A stretch of 64,000 nt of DNA from NCBI RefSeq assembly GCF_000758665.1, contig NZ_CP009285.1:6572001-6636000 (forward strand). Direction: 5' to 3'. Below the pieces are notes generated by a model that did not search any database, was not told where the DNA came from, and saw only the letters and a program-made list of their open reading frames with translations. Origin of the DNA: Paenibacillus borealis (GTDB lineage Bacteria; Bacillota; Bacilli; Paenibacillales; Paenibacillaceae). This document shows positions 1-8,977 of this stretch, piece after piece. The position numbers were made by a program, and so were the translations under genes. Position 1 is the first letter of the stretch. The number at the start of each line of letters is the position of its first letter.

Positions 1-333
1 TTCAGTTTTTATGAATGGTGAAGTCGTGTGTGCTAAAACATAAATATCTGCATCCACTTGATTAATAAAGGCTTCGTAGATTTCAAACCCCTTTACCATA
101 TCACCGTCTAATTTCGGATCTCTTTTTAGAAATTTCGCTTCTGAGGGTATATAATTTTTTACTTCCTCATCACTACAAAAAACATAGATTTCGTCAATGC
201 TTTCGACATTATTCAAGGTATCAACAATATGCCAGCATAACGGAAGCCCCGCTATTGGAAGAATATTTTTATGAGGCAGTCTTTGACTATTTAGTTTTAT
301 TGGAACAAAAGCTACTACTTTTCTATTACTCAA
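1..333 (-). CDS. Cytidylyltransferase, N-terminal part (runs off the window)
   Basis: The first 111 residues of a nucleotidyltransferase are encoded here and the gene continues past the window edge. The start is a TTG preceded by an AAGGTAGGG-like ribosome site about 7 bases away. The protein opens with VVAFVPIKLNSQRLPHKN, the N-terminal nucleotide-binding signature of the acylneuraminate/Kdo-type cytidylyltransferase family (CTP_transf_3), which activates acidic sugars as CMP-sugars. Further on, LPLCWHIVDT and IYVFCSDEE fit the same Rossmann-like fold. It is the last visible gene of the exopolysaccharide locus, 24 bases after the flippase. The substrate (sialic, legionaminic, pseudaminic or Kdo-like sugar) cannot be read from this fragment. 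Confidence 0.82.
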   Translation of the reverse strand, partial: MSNRKVVAFVPIKLNSQRLPHKNILPIAGLPLCWHIVDTLNNVESIDEIYVFCSDEEVKNYIPSEAKFLKRDPKLDGDMVKGFEIYEAFINQVDADIYVLAHTTSPFIKTE

Positions 334-356
334 AAATTAACCCTACCTTCTGAATA

Positions 357-1760
357 TTATTTAAGCAAAGACGAAAATCTTCCTTTTTTAACTGAAAAGA
401 TGATGTATATACCAAAACCAACAATAGCTAAAGACCATCTAGCCACAATATAATCCATAAGAACATAAGTTAACCCTACAGATAGAAACATCCAACCTAT
501 AGGTTTTATATACACCCTAAATGGAAATAAACCTTTGTCTAATTTCCTAGCAGCACGATAATGAATAACAAATGAAATTATATATGCTGCAACAGTAGTA
601 TAAGCTGCACCCAACGCTCCATACTTTGGAATGAATATAAAGTTCAATCCCAAATTCACTAAAGCAGCAATGATTGTGTTAGTTGCAATTACTTTAGTCG
701 ATTTATAATAGTATTCTAGATTAACAGATATTGAATATAAAAAAATAAAAAATGAAGCTAACACAACTGGTGGTATTAATATATTCCCACTCCAATATTC
801 TTGTGGTGCCATAAAAACGAGCACTTCTGGGCCTATCATTAATATTCCAACCATTACAACAAGTGCAATTTCTATGTATAATGCTACACTCTGGTTTATG
901 ATTTCCTTCTTTCCATCATGTATTTTTTTGTTAAACCAGGGTATCCATACACTCTCTAATGACGCAGTAACGACTGCAGCAACCATACTTAAATTATAAA
1001 CTAAGCTATATATACCTGCTTCGGAAGAACTACGAAATATAGTTAACAAAGTCCTATCAGATGTTGCTAGTATATTGATTGATAACCCATGAAAGATAAG
1101 AGGAATAGATAATGTTATCGCATATTTCCAGTAGCGTTTATCTATCAATTTCTTCCCTGTAATGAAAGACCTAGCCAAGTAATAAACTCCTATTACACTC
1201 GTAACAATAACAAATGGCAGAATACGCCCTAGGTACTTAGTATTTTCTATATTTATCAGCCAAACAACTGACATAAAAACTATAATTACATTTGGCAGTG
1301 CTAATAAGAGGGTTTTCTTAATATAGTCCATAGACATCATGTATTTGATATCAATACTATTAATTACAAATGTCATATAGGACTGCACTAAGCAAAGGGC
1401 TACCAATAGTATGTCTAATTCCTCAATGAAAAAATAAGTAATTACGATTATTATGGAAGATGTTACCATGAAATTCAAGAATGACAAAAAGAAGATTGAT
1501 GAGACGTATCCTTCTAAATCATTCTTGAAATCCTTATAAGCACTTCTTATAGAGCTACCTAAAGAAAGTCCAACTATTAATGAAAGAATCGAAACCCATG
1601 AAAGATAAGTATTTACTAGACCAAAATCCGAGGTTGACATCAGCCTTGTAAATATTGGTATTGTCAAAAAGGCAATGGCCTTATTAAAGAGGTTGCCTGC
1701 CAAATAAAGGCCACCAGCTTTAGTATTTTTGTTATTTATTATCTTTTTAAATCGAGTCAT
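357..1760 (-). CDS. Wzx-type polysaccharide flippase (MOP family)
   Basis: This 467-residue, very hydrophobic protein has about 12-14 predicted membrane segments. It begins with the typical LYLAGNLFNKAIAFLTIPIF, the PS_biosynth/MATE-like signature in which a first helix is followed by IPIFTRLMS. Members of this family flip undecaprenyl-pyrophosphate-linked repeat units across the membrane for Wzy-dependent polymerisation. The ATG overlaps the end of the upstream DUF115 gene by 14 bases, suggesting translational coupling. It lies in the AT-rich part of the locus together with a Wzy-like polymerase and glycosyltransferases, which supports the flippase role over a teichoic-acid or drug-export role. 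Confidence 0.9.
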   Translation of the reverse strand: MTRFKKIINNKNTKAGGLYLAGNLFNKAIAFLTIPIFTRLMSTSDFGLVNTYLSWVSILSLIVGLSLGSSIRSAYKDFKNDLEGYVSSIFFLSFLNFMVTSSIIIVITYFFIEELDILLVALCLVQSYMTFVINSIDIKYMMSMDYIKKTLLLALPNVIIVFMSVVWLINIENTKYLGRILPFVIVTSVIGVYYLARSFITGKKLIDKRYWKYAITLSIPLIFHGLSINILATSDRTLLTIFRSSSEAGIYSLVYNLSMVAAVVTASLESVWIPWFNKKIHDGKKEIINQSVALYIEIALVVMVGILMIGPEVLVFMAPQEYWSGNILIPPVVLASFFIFLYSISVNLEYYYKSTKVIATNTIIAALVNLGLNFIFIPKYGALGAAYTTVAAYIISFVIHYRAARKLDKGLFPFRVYIKPIGWMFLSVGLTYVLMDYIVARWSLAIVGFGIYIIFSVKKGRFSSLLK

Positions 1761-2550
1761 TTTTTCTCTTCGCTCCTAGTACATCATCCAAATCAGCACG
1801 TTTGAAAACTTCTAAAATTCCTCCTCTTGTCGCATTAAAGATCTTAATCCCCTGGTCATCAGCATGTCTTTTTGCAACTTGATATGCTAATAAATTATAT
1901 TCAAGATCTGGATTCCCTCCTGCTTTTACTCCCATTCTTTTGTCAGGATAACTTGCCTCGTCAATCTTGTTGTCTTTCATTATATAATTAAAATCCACAC
2001 CCAATAAATATATTTCCTTAAATCCCATATAACAAGCAAATTGAATCATGGAATAAGTTACTGTGTATCCATCTTTAACATTATCAGTTATTTCCTCGCT
2101 GAACTCTGGTGAAATCCTCTTTTTATAGTTATTGTAGTCAACATTAAAACAAATAGCATTATCATCGATATCTTGACTATAACCTGTTGGTTTAATGAAT
2201 TTTGTAGATGTTATTTTTTTTTTAATATCTTCTATATTGTTTCTAAGCACAGTAGAATCTTGACAAAAATAATATGATGTTCTCCAGTCTGTTTTATCAT
2301 ATAAAACATATATAGAATTAGCAGCGAAAGTATGCTCATTTTTTAATTTCTCTAAATCAGCAATAGATAAACTTGGACCATTCCCAATAATAAAACACCG
2401 TTCACCATTATGTTTATTCTTGTATTTGATAAGTTCTCCTTGATTAAACTTGTTGTAACAACTTCTATTAATTGTGAAATTTAATTTCACATGCCATATA
2501 GGTCTAAAGATATCTTTGAATATGTTCTTGATTTTAATTCTATAATTCAT
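1747..2550 (-). CDS. DUF115 / MptE-like putative glycosyltransferase
   Basis: The start is placed at the ATG at 2550 because GGAGG sits 9 bases before it; a longer frame to 2583 has no ribosome site. The 267-residue product has GNGPSL at about residues 56-61. This glycine-rich motif marks the DUF115 fold, shared by MptE-like pyrophosphokinases, Maf flagellin glycosylation proteins and relatives of GT42 sialyltransferases. A second conserved block, EIYLLGVDFNY, sits near residue 180. No membrane segment is visible. In this locus, near a CMP-sugar-type cytidylyltransferase, transfer of a nonulosonic acid is a reasonable inference, but the family alone does not prove it. Confidence 0.7.
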   Translation of the reverse strand: MNYRIKIKNIFKDIFRPIWHVKLNFTINRSCYNKFNQGELIKYKNKHNGERCFIIGNGPSLSIADLEKLKNEHTFAANSIYVLYDKTDWRTSYYFCQDSTVLRNNIEDIKKKITSTKFIKPTGYSQDIDDNAICFNVDYNNYKKRISPEFSEEITDNVKDGYTVTYSMIQFACYMGFKEIYLLGVDFNYIMKDNKIDEASYPDKRMGVKAGGNPDLEYNLLAYQVAKRHADDQGIKIFNATRGGILEVFKRADLDDVLGAKRKNDSI

Positions 2551-2603
2551 ATACAAAATCCTCCATTGACTTACGCTTATCAAAATTTCTAGTTTGTTCC
2601 AAT

Positions 2604-3854
2604 TTATTTGTTTTGAATATTTTCATTTTGCTTCTTTTCTCTGCTGAAAATCAGAAGGAAAATTATCAATAAACTAGAAGCAATCGAGGTCAAATTATAA
2701 ACCATAGTACTATTGAAAATTAATGAGTATAAAAGTACTAAGACCCCTATTGCTCTAATGCTTCTTGTTTTCTTAAACAATTTTTGAAATATACAAACTG
2801 CACTGGTTAATAAAGCTGTACCAACTACAACCCCACTCTTCCCAAAATCCCTAATAAATGTATACAAAATCGTTGTATTATTGTTATAGTAAATTACTTT
2901 ATCGACGCCAATATTGACAAACGGTTGTGCATAAACATTGAAATGATAACTAGGTACATCAATATCTAAAGCAAAAAAAAGTTTCAGGGTTAAGATAAAA
3001 GGTTCTAATAAAAATCCAAATGTTAAATACCCATACATCGGAGGATCAAGTAACCCATATAAATTTGGATGTGACAATATAAATTCTAAAAATGAAAATG
3101 AACCCACATAATATAAAACACCCATATCAAACACTGACAATCCAGTTGTTCCCCGTAATAACGTAACAATAGCTAATATAATTATGGCTATTAGAATATA
3201 AGATTTCTTGATTTTCAAATCTTTATATTTTTTCAAAATAAGAAAAGCTGAAATATAATATATTATAAAATTTAATATTAAATATCTCCCACCAAAGGTG
3301 ATAGTACCGATAAATATACAAATTAATGAAATTTTTAAAAGGTTACGTTTGTTATTCGCTAAATCAATTGCGGTAATAATTGAAGCAGCACTAAAAATTG
3401 CAATTGGAATATTATTAGTAAAAAACATATAAAAAAACCTTTGGGAATATGACAAAGATGCATAGTTAATTCGTACACTGGATAAACTAAATCCAGTTGT
3501 TAATAACGTATTCACAGATGTTATAGTATTGGGAATAATCAACAATATACCCAAAATACACATCACGGTGATAAACTTATAATTAATATTAAATTGTACT
3601 TTGTTATCTTTATTTTCATTTAGATTATTAGACAACACAAAATAAAATACATTAAATATAATTATTGATAATAAAATGGAGAGATGTATTTGTAGACCCG
3701 GCTTCATCAAACCTAATTTATTTGTGCAGGCTAAAACCCCTCCCGCACACCAAATCACAGAAAATATTGTATTCGGAAGTATAAGTGTTTTAAACTTTAC
3801 TTGAGTAGAAATTAATATTAAAAATAAAAGAAAAAAATAGATTGTAACTAACAT
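2604..3854 (-). CDS. Wzy-like oligosaccharide repeat-unit polymerase
   Basis: This 416-residue protein has about ten or more hydrophobic segments and a poorly conserved sequence, both typical of Wzy polymerases, which join lipid-linked repeat units on the outer face of the membrane. A longer extracytoplasmic loop lies around residues 265-315, where PMYGYLTFGF and the polar stretch NVYAQPFVNIGVDK are found; this is where Wzy proteins often carry catalytic arginines and acidic residues. Assignment rests on topology and on position between a glycosyltransferase and the DUF115/flippase pair. The ribosome site before the ATG is weak (AGAAAGAAG). An O-antigen ligase-type function is the main alternative. 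Confidence 0.75.
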   Translation of the reverse strand: MLVTIYFFLLFLILISTQVKFKTLILPNTIFSVIWCAGGVLACTNKLGLMKPGLQIHLSILLSIIIFNVFYFVLSNNLNENKDNKVQFNINYKFITVMCILGILLIIPNTITSVNTLLTTGFSLSSVRINYASLSYSQRFFYMFFTNNIPIAIFSAASIITAIDLANNKRNLLKISLICIFIGTITFGGRYLILNFIIYYISAFLILKKYKDLKIKKSYILIAIIILAIVTLLRGTTGLSVFDMGVLYYVGSFSFLEFILSHPNLYGLLDPPMYGYLTFGFLLEPFILTLKLFFALDIDVPSYHFNVYAQPFVNIGVDKVIYYNNNTTILYTFIRDFGKSGVVVGTALLTSAVCIFQKLFKKTRSIRAIGVLVLLYSLIFNSTMVYNLTSIASSLLIIFLLIFSREKKQNENIQNK

Positions 3855-3881
3855 TTTATCGCTAACTTCTTTCTGCCATTA

Positions 3882-4877
3882 TTACATTTTTTTCAGTAAG
3901 TAATATAGGCGATATATTATTATTGCCAAAAATTTATTTAATGAAAAAGATTTAATTAATATTTTATTTTTCAATCTGGTCATTTTAAATTCTTCACTAT
4001 ATTTCACAATTTCATAGTGATTAACAAACTCAAACATTAAAGTTTTTCTATGTTCCGACTTATTTTGTATGCTGCTATAGTTCAAGTCATAATACAAATA
4101 GAAACAGTACATGCACAACAAAATATGAGCCTGGTTTATATACTCTGGTGCATTGGCCTCACATTTAGATAAGACATAATTCCCTGCATAAATCATATCT
4201 AATTTTTGTGAAGAATATGTACTTCCCATAATACTTGATTTCCTTTGAAGATAATTATAATATTCTCCTTCAATACTCACTAATTTTTTCGTAGAAAGAA
4301 CTAATTCAAATGAAACCATTGTATCTTCAAATAGTCTACCTTCTACCATACGAATAGAATCAAATAAGTGTCTTTTATAAAGTTTGTTCCAGACTACAAC
4401 ATTTATTTTAGTTTGGGAAAAATATGCCGCCAACACATCTTTATTATTATTATAACTTTCATTAAGTGAAGTATACTTACGAAGTATCTTTCCATTTTCT
4501 AAAACAGAATTATATCCGCATTGGACGATGTCTGCATCTTCTCTTTCTGATACGCTAAGAAGTTTTTCGAACATATCAATTTCTATCCAGTCGTCACTAT
4601 CGACAAAACCAATATAATTTCCAGTAGCCACGTTTAGACCAGCATTTCTTGCTGAACTTAAACCTCCATTCTTTTTATGAATTACTTTAATCCTATTATC
4701 TTGATTTGCATAGCTATCACATATACGTCCGCAATTATCTGGCGAACCATCATCCACCAAAATTATTTCAAGATTCCTATAAGTTTGATAAATGATACTA
4801 TCAATACATTTTTTTATAAATTGTTCAACATTATATATAGGAACAATAATACTTATTAAAGGTTTCAAGTACTCCAT
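3882..4877 (-). CDS. Family 2 glycosyltransferase
   Basis: This is a GT-A fold glycosyltransferase of about 331 residues. The N-terminal domain shows ISIIVPIYNVEQFIKKC, the nucleotide-binding LVDDGSPDN at about residues 41-49 and the metal-binding GFVDSDDWIE near residue 92. The rest is an alpha-helical C-terminal region without a clear membrane segment. It probably adds one sugar to the lipid-linked repeat unit on the cytoplasmic face. The ATG at 4877 directly abuts an AGAAGGG ribosome site, so the TTG three codons later (4868), with better spacing, may be the true start. It is AT-rich like its neighbours. Confidence 0.88.
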   Translation of the reverse strand: MEYLKPLISIIVPIYNVEQFIKKCIDSIIYQTYRNLEIILVDDGSPDNCGRICDSYANQDNRIKVIHKKNGGLSSARNAGLNVATGNYIGFVDSDDWIEIDMFEKLLSVSEREDADIVQCGYNSVLENGKILRKYTSLNESYNNNKDVLAAYFSQTKINVVVWNKLYKRHLFDSIRMVEGRLFEDTMVSFELVLSTKKLVSIEGEYYNYLQRKSSIMGSTYSSQKLDMIYAGNYVLSKCEANAPEYINQAHILLCMYCFYLYYDLNYSSIQNKSEHRKTLMFEFVNHYEIVKYSEEFKMTRLKNKILIKSFSLNKFLAIIIYRLYYLLKKM

Positions 4878-4973
4878 CCCTTCTTATATTCATTTCACAT
4901 AATATAACTAAACATCTTATTAAGGTTTTAGATATATGAATCTTTTGCTATTCCCACTCCGATTTATTTCTAA

Positions 4974-5765
4974 TCAACGCAATTTAGTTATAAAAATTCT
5001 TCTAATATACTTCATCCAATAAAATACACGTAAAAAAATATAAAATTTATTTTTTATAATGAATTCTTGCTTTAATTCTTTAATATTCTTTAAATTACCC
5101 AAATACATACCTTTCAGATTTGCCGATAGTCCACTAAATCCAAAACCTGGCTTACCATTACCGTAGTAAACCATTTGTATAGGCAGATGATAATAATTAT
5201 AATTAGTGCATATCTTCAAGAAATAATTTCCGTCTTCAGCGTACTGCTGAGTTTCATCATATCCGCCAATCTGTTCAAAGATATTTCTTTTAAAAATCGC
5301 AACAGAAGTCTGAGGGAACATTTTGATGCAAATATCATTTACATTTGCCTTATAAAGCCCTTCAATTCGTCTCCATAATATCTTTAGCCCTTTGTCATCT
5401 ATATCTCCACCCAAAAAGTCAATCTCAGGGTGTTTCTGTATAGTATTCATCTGTATTTCAATTTTCTCTGGTAACCAATCGTCATCTGAATCTAGAAGAG
5501 CGATCCATTCTCCCTTAGCTTCTCCCATACCGATGTTACGAGCTGTTGAAACCCCTCCATTGGGCTTATCTATAAGGATGATTGGCATTCCCCTATTTTC
5601 ATTAGCATAACTCTCAACCAAATTGAACGAGTTATCAGTAGACCCATCATTAACGACTAATATTTCTAGGATATAATTAAATGCAGTTTGATTTTTTATG
5701 GAATCTAGTGTATTAGTAATTGTCTCACTACTGTTATACATCGGAATTACCACAGATATTTTCAT
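4974..5765 (-). CDS. Family 2 glycosyltransferase
   Basis: This 263-residue GT2 enzyme begins KISVVIPMYNSSETITNTLD and has VNDGSTDNS near residue 41 and ALLDSDDDWLPEKIE near residue 91, the nucleotide and metal sites of GT-A transferases. The ATG at 5765 is preferred over an in-frame GTG at 5774 because AAGGTG lies about 7 bases before the ATG. It ends with basic residues and no membrane anchor. It is separated by about 100 bases from the next glycosyltransferase in the same direction, and probably contributes another linkage of the repeat unit. Donor and acceptor cannot be inferred. Confidence 0.88.
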   Translation of the reverse strand: MKISVVIPMYNSSETITNTLDSIKNQTAFNYILEILVVNDGSTDNSFNLVESYANENRGMPIILIDKPNGGVSTARNIGMGEAKGEWIALLDSDDDWLPEKIEIQMNTIQKHPEIDFLGGDIDDKGLKILWRRIEGLYKANVNDICIKMFPQTSVAIFKRNIFEQIGGYDETQQYAEDGNYFLKICTNYNYYHLPIQMVYYGNGKPGFGFSGLSANLKGMYLGNLKNIKELKQEFIIKNKFYIFLRVFYWMKYIRRIFITKLR

Positions 5766-5814
5766 ATAATTCACCTTTTTATGATTTCATGTTTATATAT
5801 TAAAACAGTACCCT

Positions 5815-6420
5815 TCAACCCTTTTTAACTGCTTTCCATACATTTAAGGAATCATCCCATTTTTTAATGACCCTTGCAGGTGCACCAGCGACTATACAAT
5901 TATTAGGTATATCTCTGTTAACCACAGAATTGGCACCTATTATACAGCCATCTCCAATATTAACCCCTAAAAGTATACAAGCATTTTCGCCTATCCAAAC
6001 ATTATTTCCAATACTAACTGGTTTAGTATACAGAGGTCTATCATCTGGTGGAACATCTGGCCTTGAATCAATATCAAAATTAATATATTCACCGTGACTG
6101 GTATCACTAATAAATATCTTGGAAGCCATCAAACAATTATCGCCAATTATAACCCTTTCACTTGCAACGATATGAACATAATCGCCAATTTTGCAGTTTT
6201 CCCCTAAAATAAGTTTTTTCGATGTTTTATCGGTCACTTCACCAAGCAAATCAAATCTGCAATTATATCCTGTAGTAAGTCCTTGAGCAAATTGCAGCCT
6301 TGACTTACCACGGCAATAAAATGGCCGTCTGATTAATCGAGCCCCTCTATAAAACAACTTGGTACATATCAATGCAAATGCGGTTGATATCGTCTCAGAA
6401 AGTGAATATATATTTTTCAT
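5815..6420 (-). CDS. Hexapeptide-repeat sugar O-acetyltransferase
   Basis: This 201-residue protein has a left-handed beta-helix of isoleucine-patch repeats (GENCKIGDYVHI, GDNCLMASKIFI, GNNVWIGENACI, GDGCIIGANSVV). It contains the catalytic-type histidine in ISDTSHGEY near residue 112 and the usual C-terminal AGAPARVIKKWDD. These features match the WbbJ/maltose-acetyltransferase-like family, which transfers acetyl groups from acetyl-CoA to sugars. A GGAGG ribosome site precedes the ATG. Within this locus it most likely decorates the exopolysaccharide repeat unit. A serine acetyltransferase role is unlikely from context. Confidence 0.88.
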   Translation of the reverse strand: MKNIYSLSETISTAFALICTKLFYRGARLIRRPFYCRGKSRLQFAQGLTTGYNCRFDLLGEVTDKTSKKLILGENCKIGDYVHIVASERVIIGDNCLMASKIFISDTSHGEYINFDIDSRPDVPPDDRPLYTKPVSIGNNVWIGENACILLGVNIGDGCIIGANSVVNRDIPNNCIVAGAPARVIKKWDDSLNVWKAVKKG

Positions 6421-6440
6421 AGACTACCTCCGTCACTCTG

Positions 6441-7460
6441 CTATAGCCCTACTACAAAATATCCTTTACTATCTGCACCCGAAATAATTGTTTCAAGCCA
6501 ACTGTGTAAACTGTATTTTTCATAAATCTGTTCATCAATAGGTTCATACTCATGTTTCAGAAATGTTTCTATAGCGTTCAAATCATATTCTTCCACTACC
6601 AGGATATTTTTTTCGTTATAAAAATCATACTTCTTAACATTCGTGTTTGTTGTGATCAATTTTCTTTTTGCACCAAGCGTTTCAATCGTTCTCATCGTTA
6701 AACCGCTTTGTTGATTATGTTGTATATCAAACACTGTATTTGATTTCTTTAGAATTTCTATATTTTCCTTTTCTGACAGCGGTATGAATTTAAATTCACT
6801 ACTTCTTGCTCCTTTAAACGCAGATAAACAAGCTTTATTGTAGAAATATTGCAACTTGTTCAAAAACATATAAGAGAAGATACGAACTCCATTAGACTCT
6901 AATCGCGGGAACAATTCCTTCAATATGATATAGCGATTTGGATGGGCCGTACATACACTTACGATGTCGTAAAGCCTTTTACCAACGACTTCCTCGCCTA
7001 CATTCTCATATGTCTTACCATAGAAAAGCGGCAAAAAACTTAATCCTTCCAAATTGTCACAATCATCAGAATCAAAAGAATAAGCTCGATCGAAGAGAGG
7101 GATCAGATCTTTACTGTTAGGATACAGTGTTAATGAATCCCACATATACAAAATAAATCTGGCATCTTTTTGACTGTCTTTTAATTTCCGAATCATTATT
7201 GGTGTAAACACTTTACAGTTAACGATGAATATTATATCGTAGCTTTTGTTTTGAGTCTCAGCCATGATTTTATCAAAATACTTCTGAATGAGAGAGTTCA
7301 TCAAACTTCTTTTGATTTTGATTAACCCTTTCGTTAATGCACTTTCACTGGGTCTGTCATTATAATAATCAACAGAGCATCCCTGTTCCTCGAACTCCGC
7401 TATGATCTGTTTATAATATCCAAAAAACGGGGTGCCAATATATAGAACATTCTTTCTCAT
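6441..7460 (-). CDS. Putative GT-B-like glycosyltransferase (CgeB-like)
   Basis: This 339-residue soluble protein begins RKNVLYIGTPFFGYYKQI, like the N-terminal Rossmann half of CgeB-type and capsular GT-B transferases. It has FILYMWDSLTLYP near residue 102 and a C-terminal block QQSGLTMRTIETLGAKRKLI, which matches the nucleotide-sugar-binding region of GT-B enzymes (conserved Glu in the R-x-x-E segment). A GAGGG ribosome site precedes the ATG. Context between an epimerase and an acetyltransferase supports a role in repeat-unit assembly. I do not recognise a specific characterised homologue, so the sugar specificity is open. Confidence 0.65.
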   Translation of the reverse strand: MRKNVLYIGTPFFGYYKQIIAEFEEQGCSVDYYNDRPSESALTKGLIKIKRSLMNSLIQKYFDKIMAETQNKSYDIIFIVNCKVFTPIMIRKLKDSQKDARFILYMWDSLTLYPNSKDLIPLFDRAYSFDSDDCDNLEGLSFLPLFYGKTYENVGEEVVGKRLYDIVSVCTAHPNRYIILKELFPRLESNGVRIFSYMFLNKLQYFYNKACLSAFKGARSSEFKFIPLSEKENIEILKKSNTVFDIQHNQQSGLTMRTIETLGAKRKLITTNTNVKKYDFYNEKNILVVEEYDLNAIETFLKHEYEPIDEQIYEKYSLHSWLETIISGADSKGYFVVGL

Positions 7461-7466
7461 CTGAGT

Positions 7467-8627
7467 CTAACCCTCAACTTGAACCAACATTCCTGTTGAC
7501 TTCATTTCCTTAAGTGAAAATTCAAAACGATCATTGGATTTCTCAAGCTTATTTCCTTCCTCTTGTCCTTTAACCCATGCAGTAAATTCCTCCATACCCT
7601 TTTCAAAGGTAAAAGACGGTTTGAAATCAGATAGTTGTTGCGCTCTGCTAATATCAGCAATATTGTGTCTGATATCACCAATTCGGAAGTCACCGGAAAT
7701 CTTTATATCCGAGTTAGATTCATATAATTGCTTCAATGTTTCTGCAACTTGGATTACAGAAATATTCTCACCACTGCCTACATTAATATATTGATTATTA
7801 GTCAACTCATTCTCAAGTGCATCACATGTAATTGCAGCTACATCACTAACGTGGATAAAGTCTCTGCTTTCGTTACCATCTTCAAAGATGTTAATGTTCT
7901 GATTCTGTAATAATAACTTTGAGAAAATAGAAAGGATTCCTGTATAGGGGTTAGTAAGAGATTGTCCTGCTCCATATACGTTTTGATATCTAAAGATTGT
8001 GAATGGAATCTCCATTGTTGGGCACATAACTTCTAACATTTTTTCTTGTGCAAGTTTAGTATATGCATAGTAGGAAATTGGAGCTAATGAACACTCCTCA
8101 GATGTTTTGCATAGTTCGACTTCGCGCCCACATATAGGGCACTTCACTTCGAAGTCCAAGTTCAACATGTCATCAACTTTCCTTGATTTTGGTACAACAC
8201 TACCATGTTCTTTACACGTGTACATACCTTCACCATATACGGAACGAGATGAAGATAGAATAATTTTCTTAATAGGTAACTTATTTTTCAGGATAGCTTC
8301 AAGTAGATTAGAAGTTCCCTTGATATTAACATCAGTATATCTATTAATTTCGTACATAGATTGTCCCGTACCAGTTTCCGCAGCAAGATGTATTATATAA
8401 TCGACGTCTTCCAACGCTAACAGTATATCTTCATAGTTACGCACATCGCCTTTAATTACCGTACATTTCTCTTTAATGTTTTGATATAAAAACGATTCTT
8501 CGTAGTGCTCACCATGAATTTGTGGTGAGAAATTATCCAGAACAACAATATCATAATCCCTATAAAGCCTGTCGATGATTTTACTCCCAATAAAACCTGA
8601 ACCACCTGTAATAAGTAACTTTTTCAC
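7467..8627 (-). CDS. NAD-dependent sugar epimerase/dehydratase with Cys-rich insert
   Basis: This 386-residue extended short-chain dehydrogenase starts at GTG. It carries the Rossmann motif TGGSGFIGS near residue 7, the active-site Ser in LSSSRSVYGEG and the catalytic YYAYTKLAQEK (Tyr-x-x-x-Lys). Between these last two lies an insert with paired cysteines (CKEHG, then CPICG, then further cysteines), a possible zinc-binding knuckle of the kind seen in some dTDP-L-rhamnose 4-epimerase-like (WbiB-type) proteins. It probably produces or interconverts an NDP-sugar for the polysaccharide; the exact substrate is inferred only by family. It is the first gene of the AT-rich variable segment. Confidence 0.82.
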   Translation of the reverse strand: MKKLLITGGSGFIGSKIIDRLYRDYDIVVLDNFSPQIHGEHYEESFLYQNIKEKCTVIKGDVRNYEDILLALEDVDYIIHLAAETGTGQSMYEINRYTDVNIKGTSNLLEAILKNKLPIKKIILSSSRSVYGEGMYTCKEHGSVVPKSRKVDDMLNLDFEVKCPICGREVELCKTSEECSLAPISYYAYTKLAQEKMLEVMCPTMEIPFTIFRYQNVYGAGQSLTNPYTGILSIFSKLLLQNQNINIFEDGNESRDFIHVSDVAAITCDALENELTNNQYINVGSGENISVIQVAETLKQLYESNSDIKISGDFRIGDIRHNIADISRAQQLSDFKPSFTFEKGMEEFTAWVKGQEEGNKLEKSNDRFEFSLKEMKSTGMLVQVEG

Positions 8628-8977
8628 TTATAATTACTTCCCTTCAGTATTATCTAAGTTTATACTGTTCTACTTCTATTCTAATCCCTCACTAAAGGGC
8701 ATTGGATTATAGCTGAATCTTTACTTACATCTTCATGAGAGAAACTCCGATTCTCTCCCATTTTAGACTCTTACTATATAATCATCTATGCCTAATATAA
8801 CTACTTTATAGACTTAGTTAAAAACACACCAATTACGAAGGAATATTAATAAAAACCGTCTTTTCATTTAAATTATCACTTTTTAGTTTTAGAGCACCAG
8901 TCATTAAATACCGGCTGAATTAAGCTGCATCCCTTATCATTCATAGGAAGAGCACTGGCTTGGGGCCTCAGACCTCA
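8628..8977. other. Intergenic stretch of about 350 bases in the EPS locus
   Basis: No convincing reading frame is present. A weak hairpin with arms GAGAGAA and TTCTCTC lies at 8737-8757 without a T-tract. The segment is AT-rich and separates the conserved priming transferase from the variable glycosyltransferase genes. It may hold an internal promoter, but no clear -35/-10 pair was found. Confidence 0.4.
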
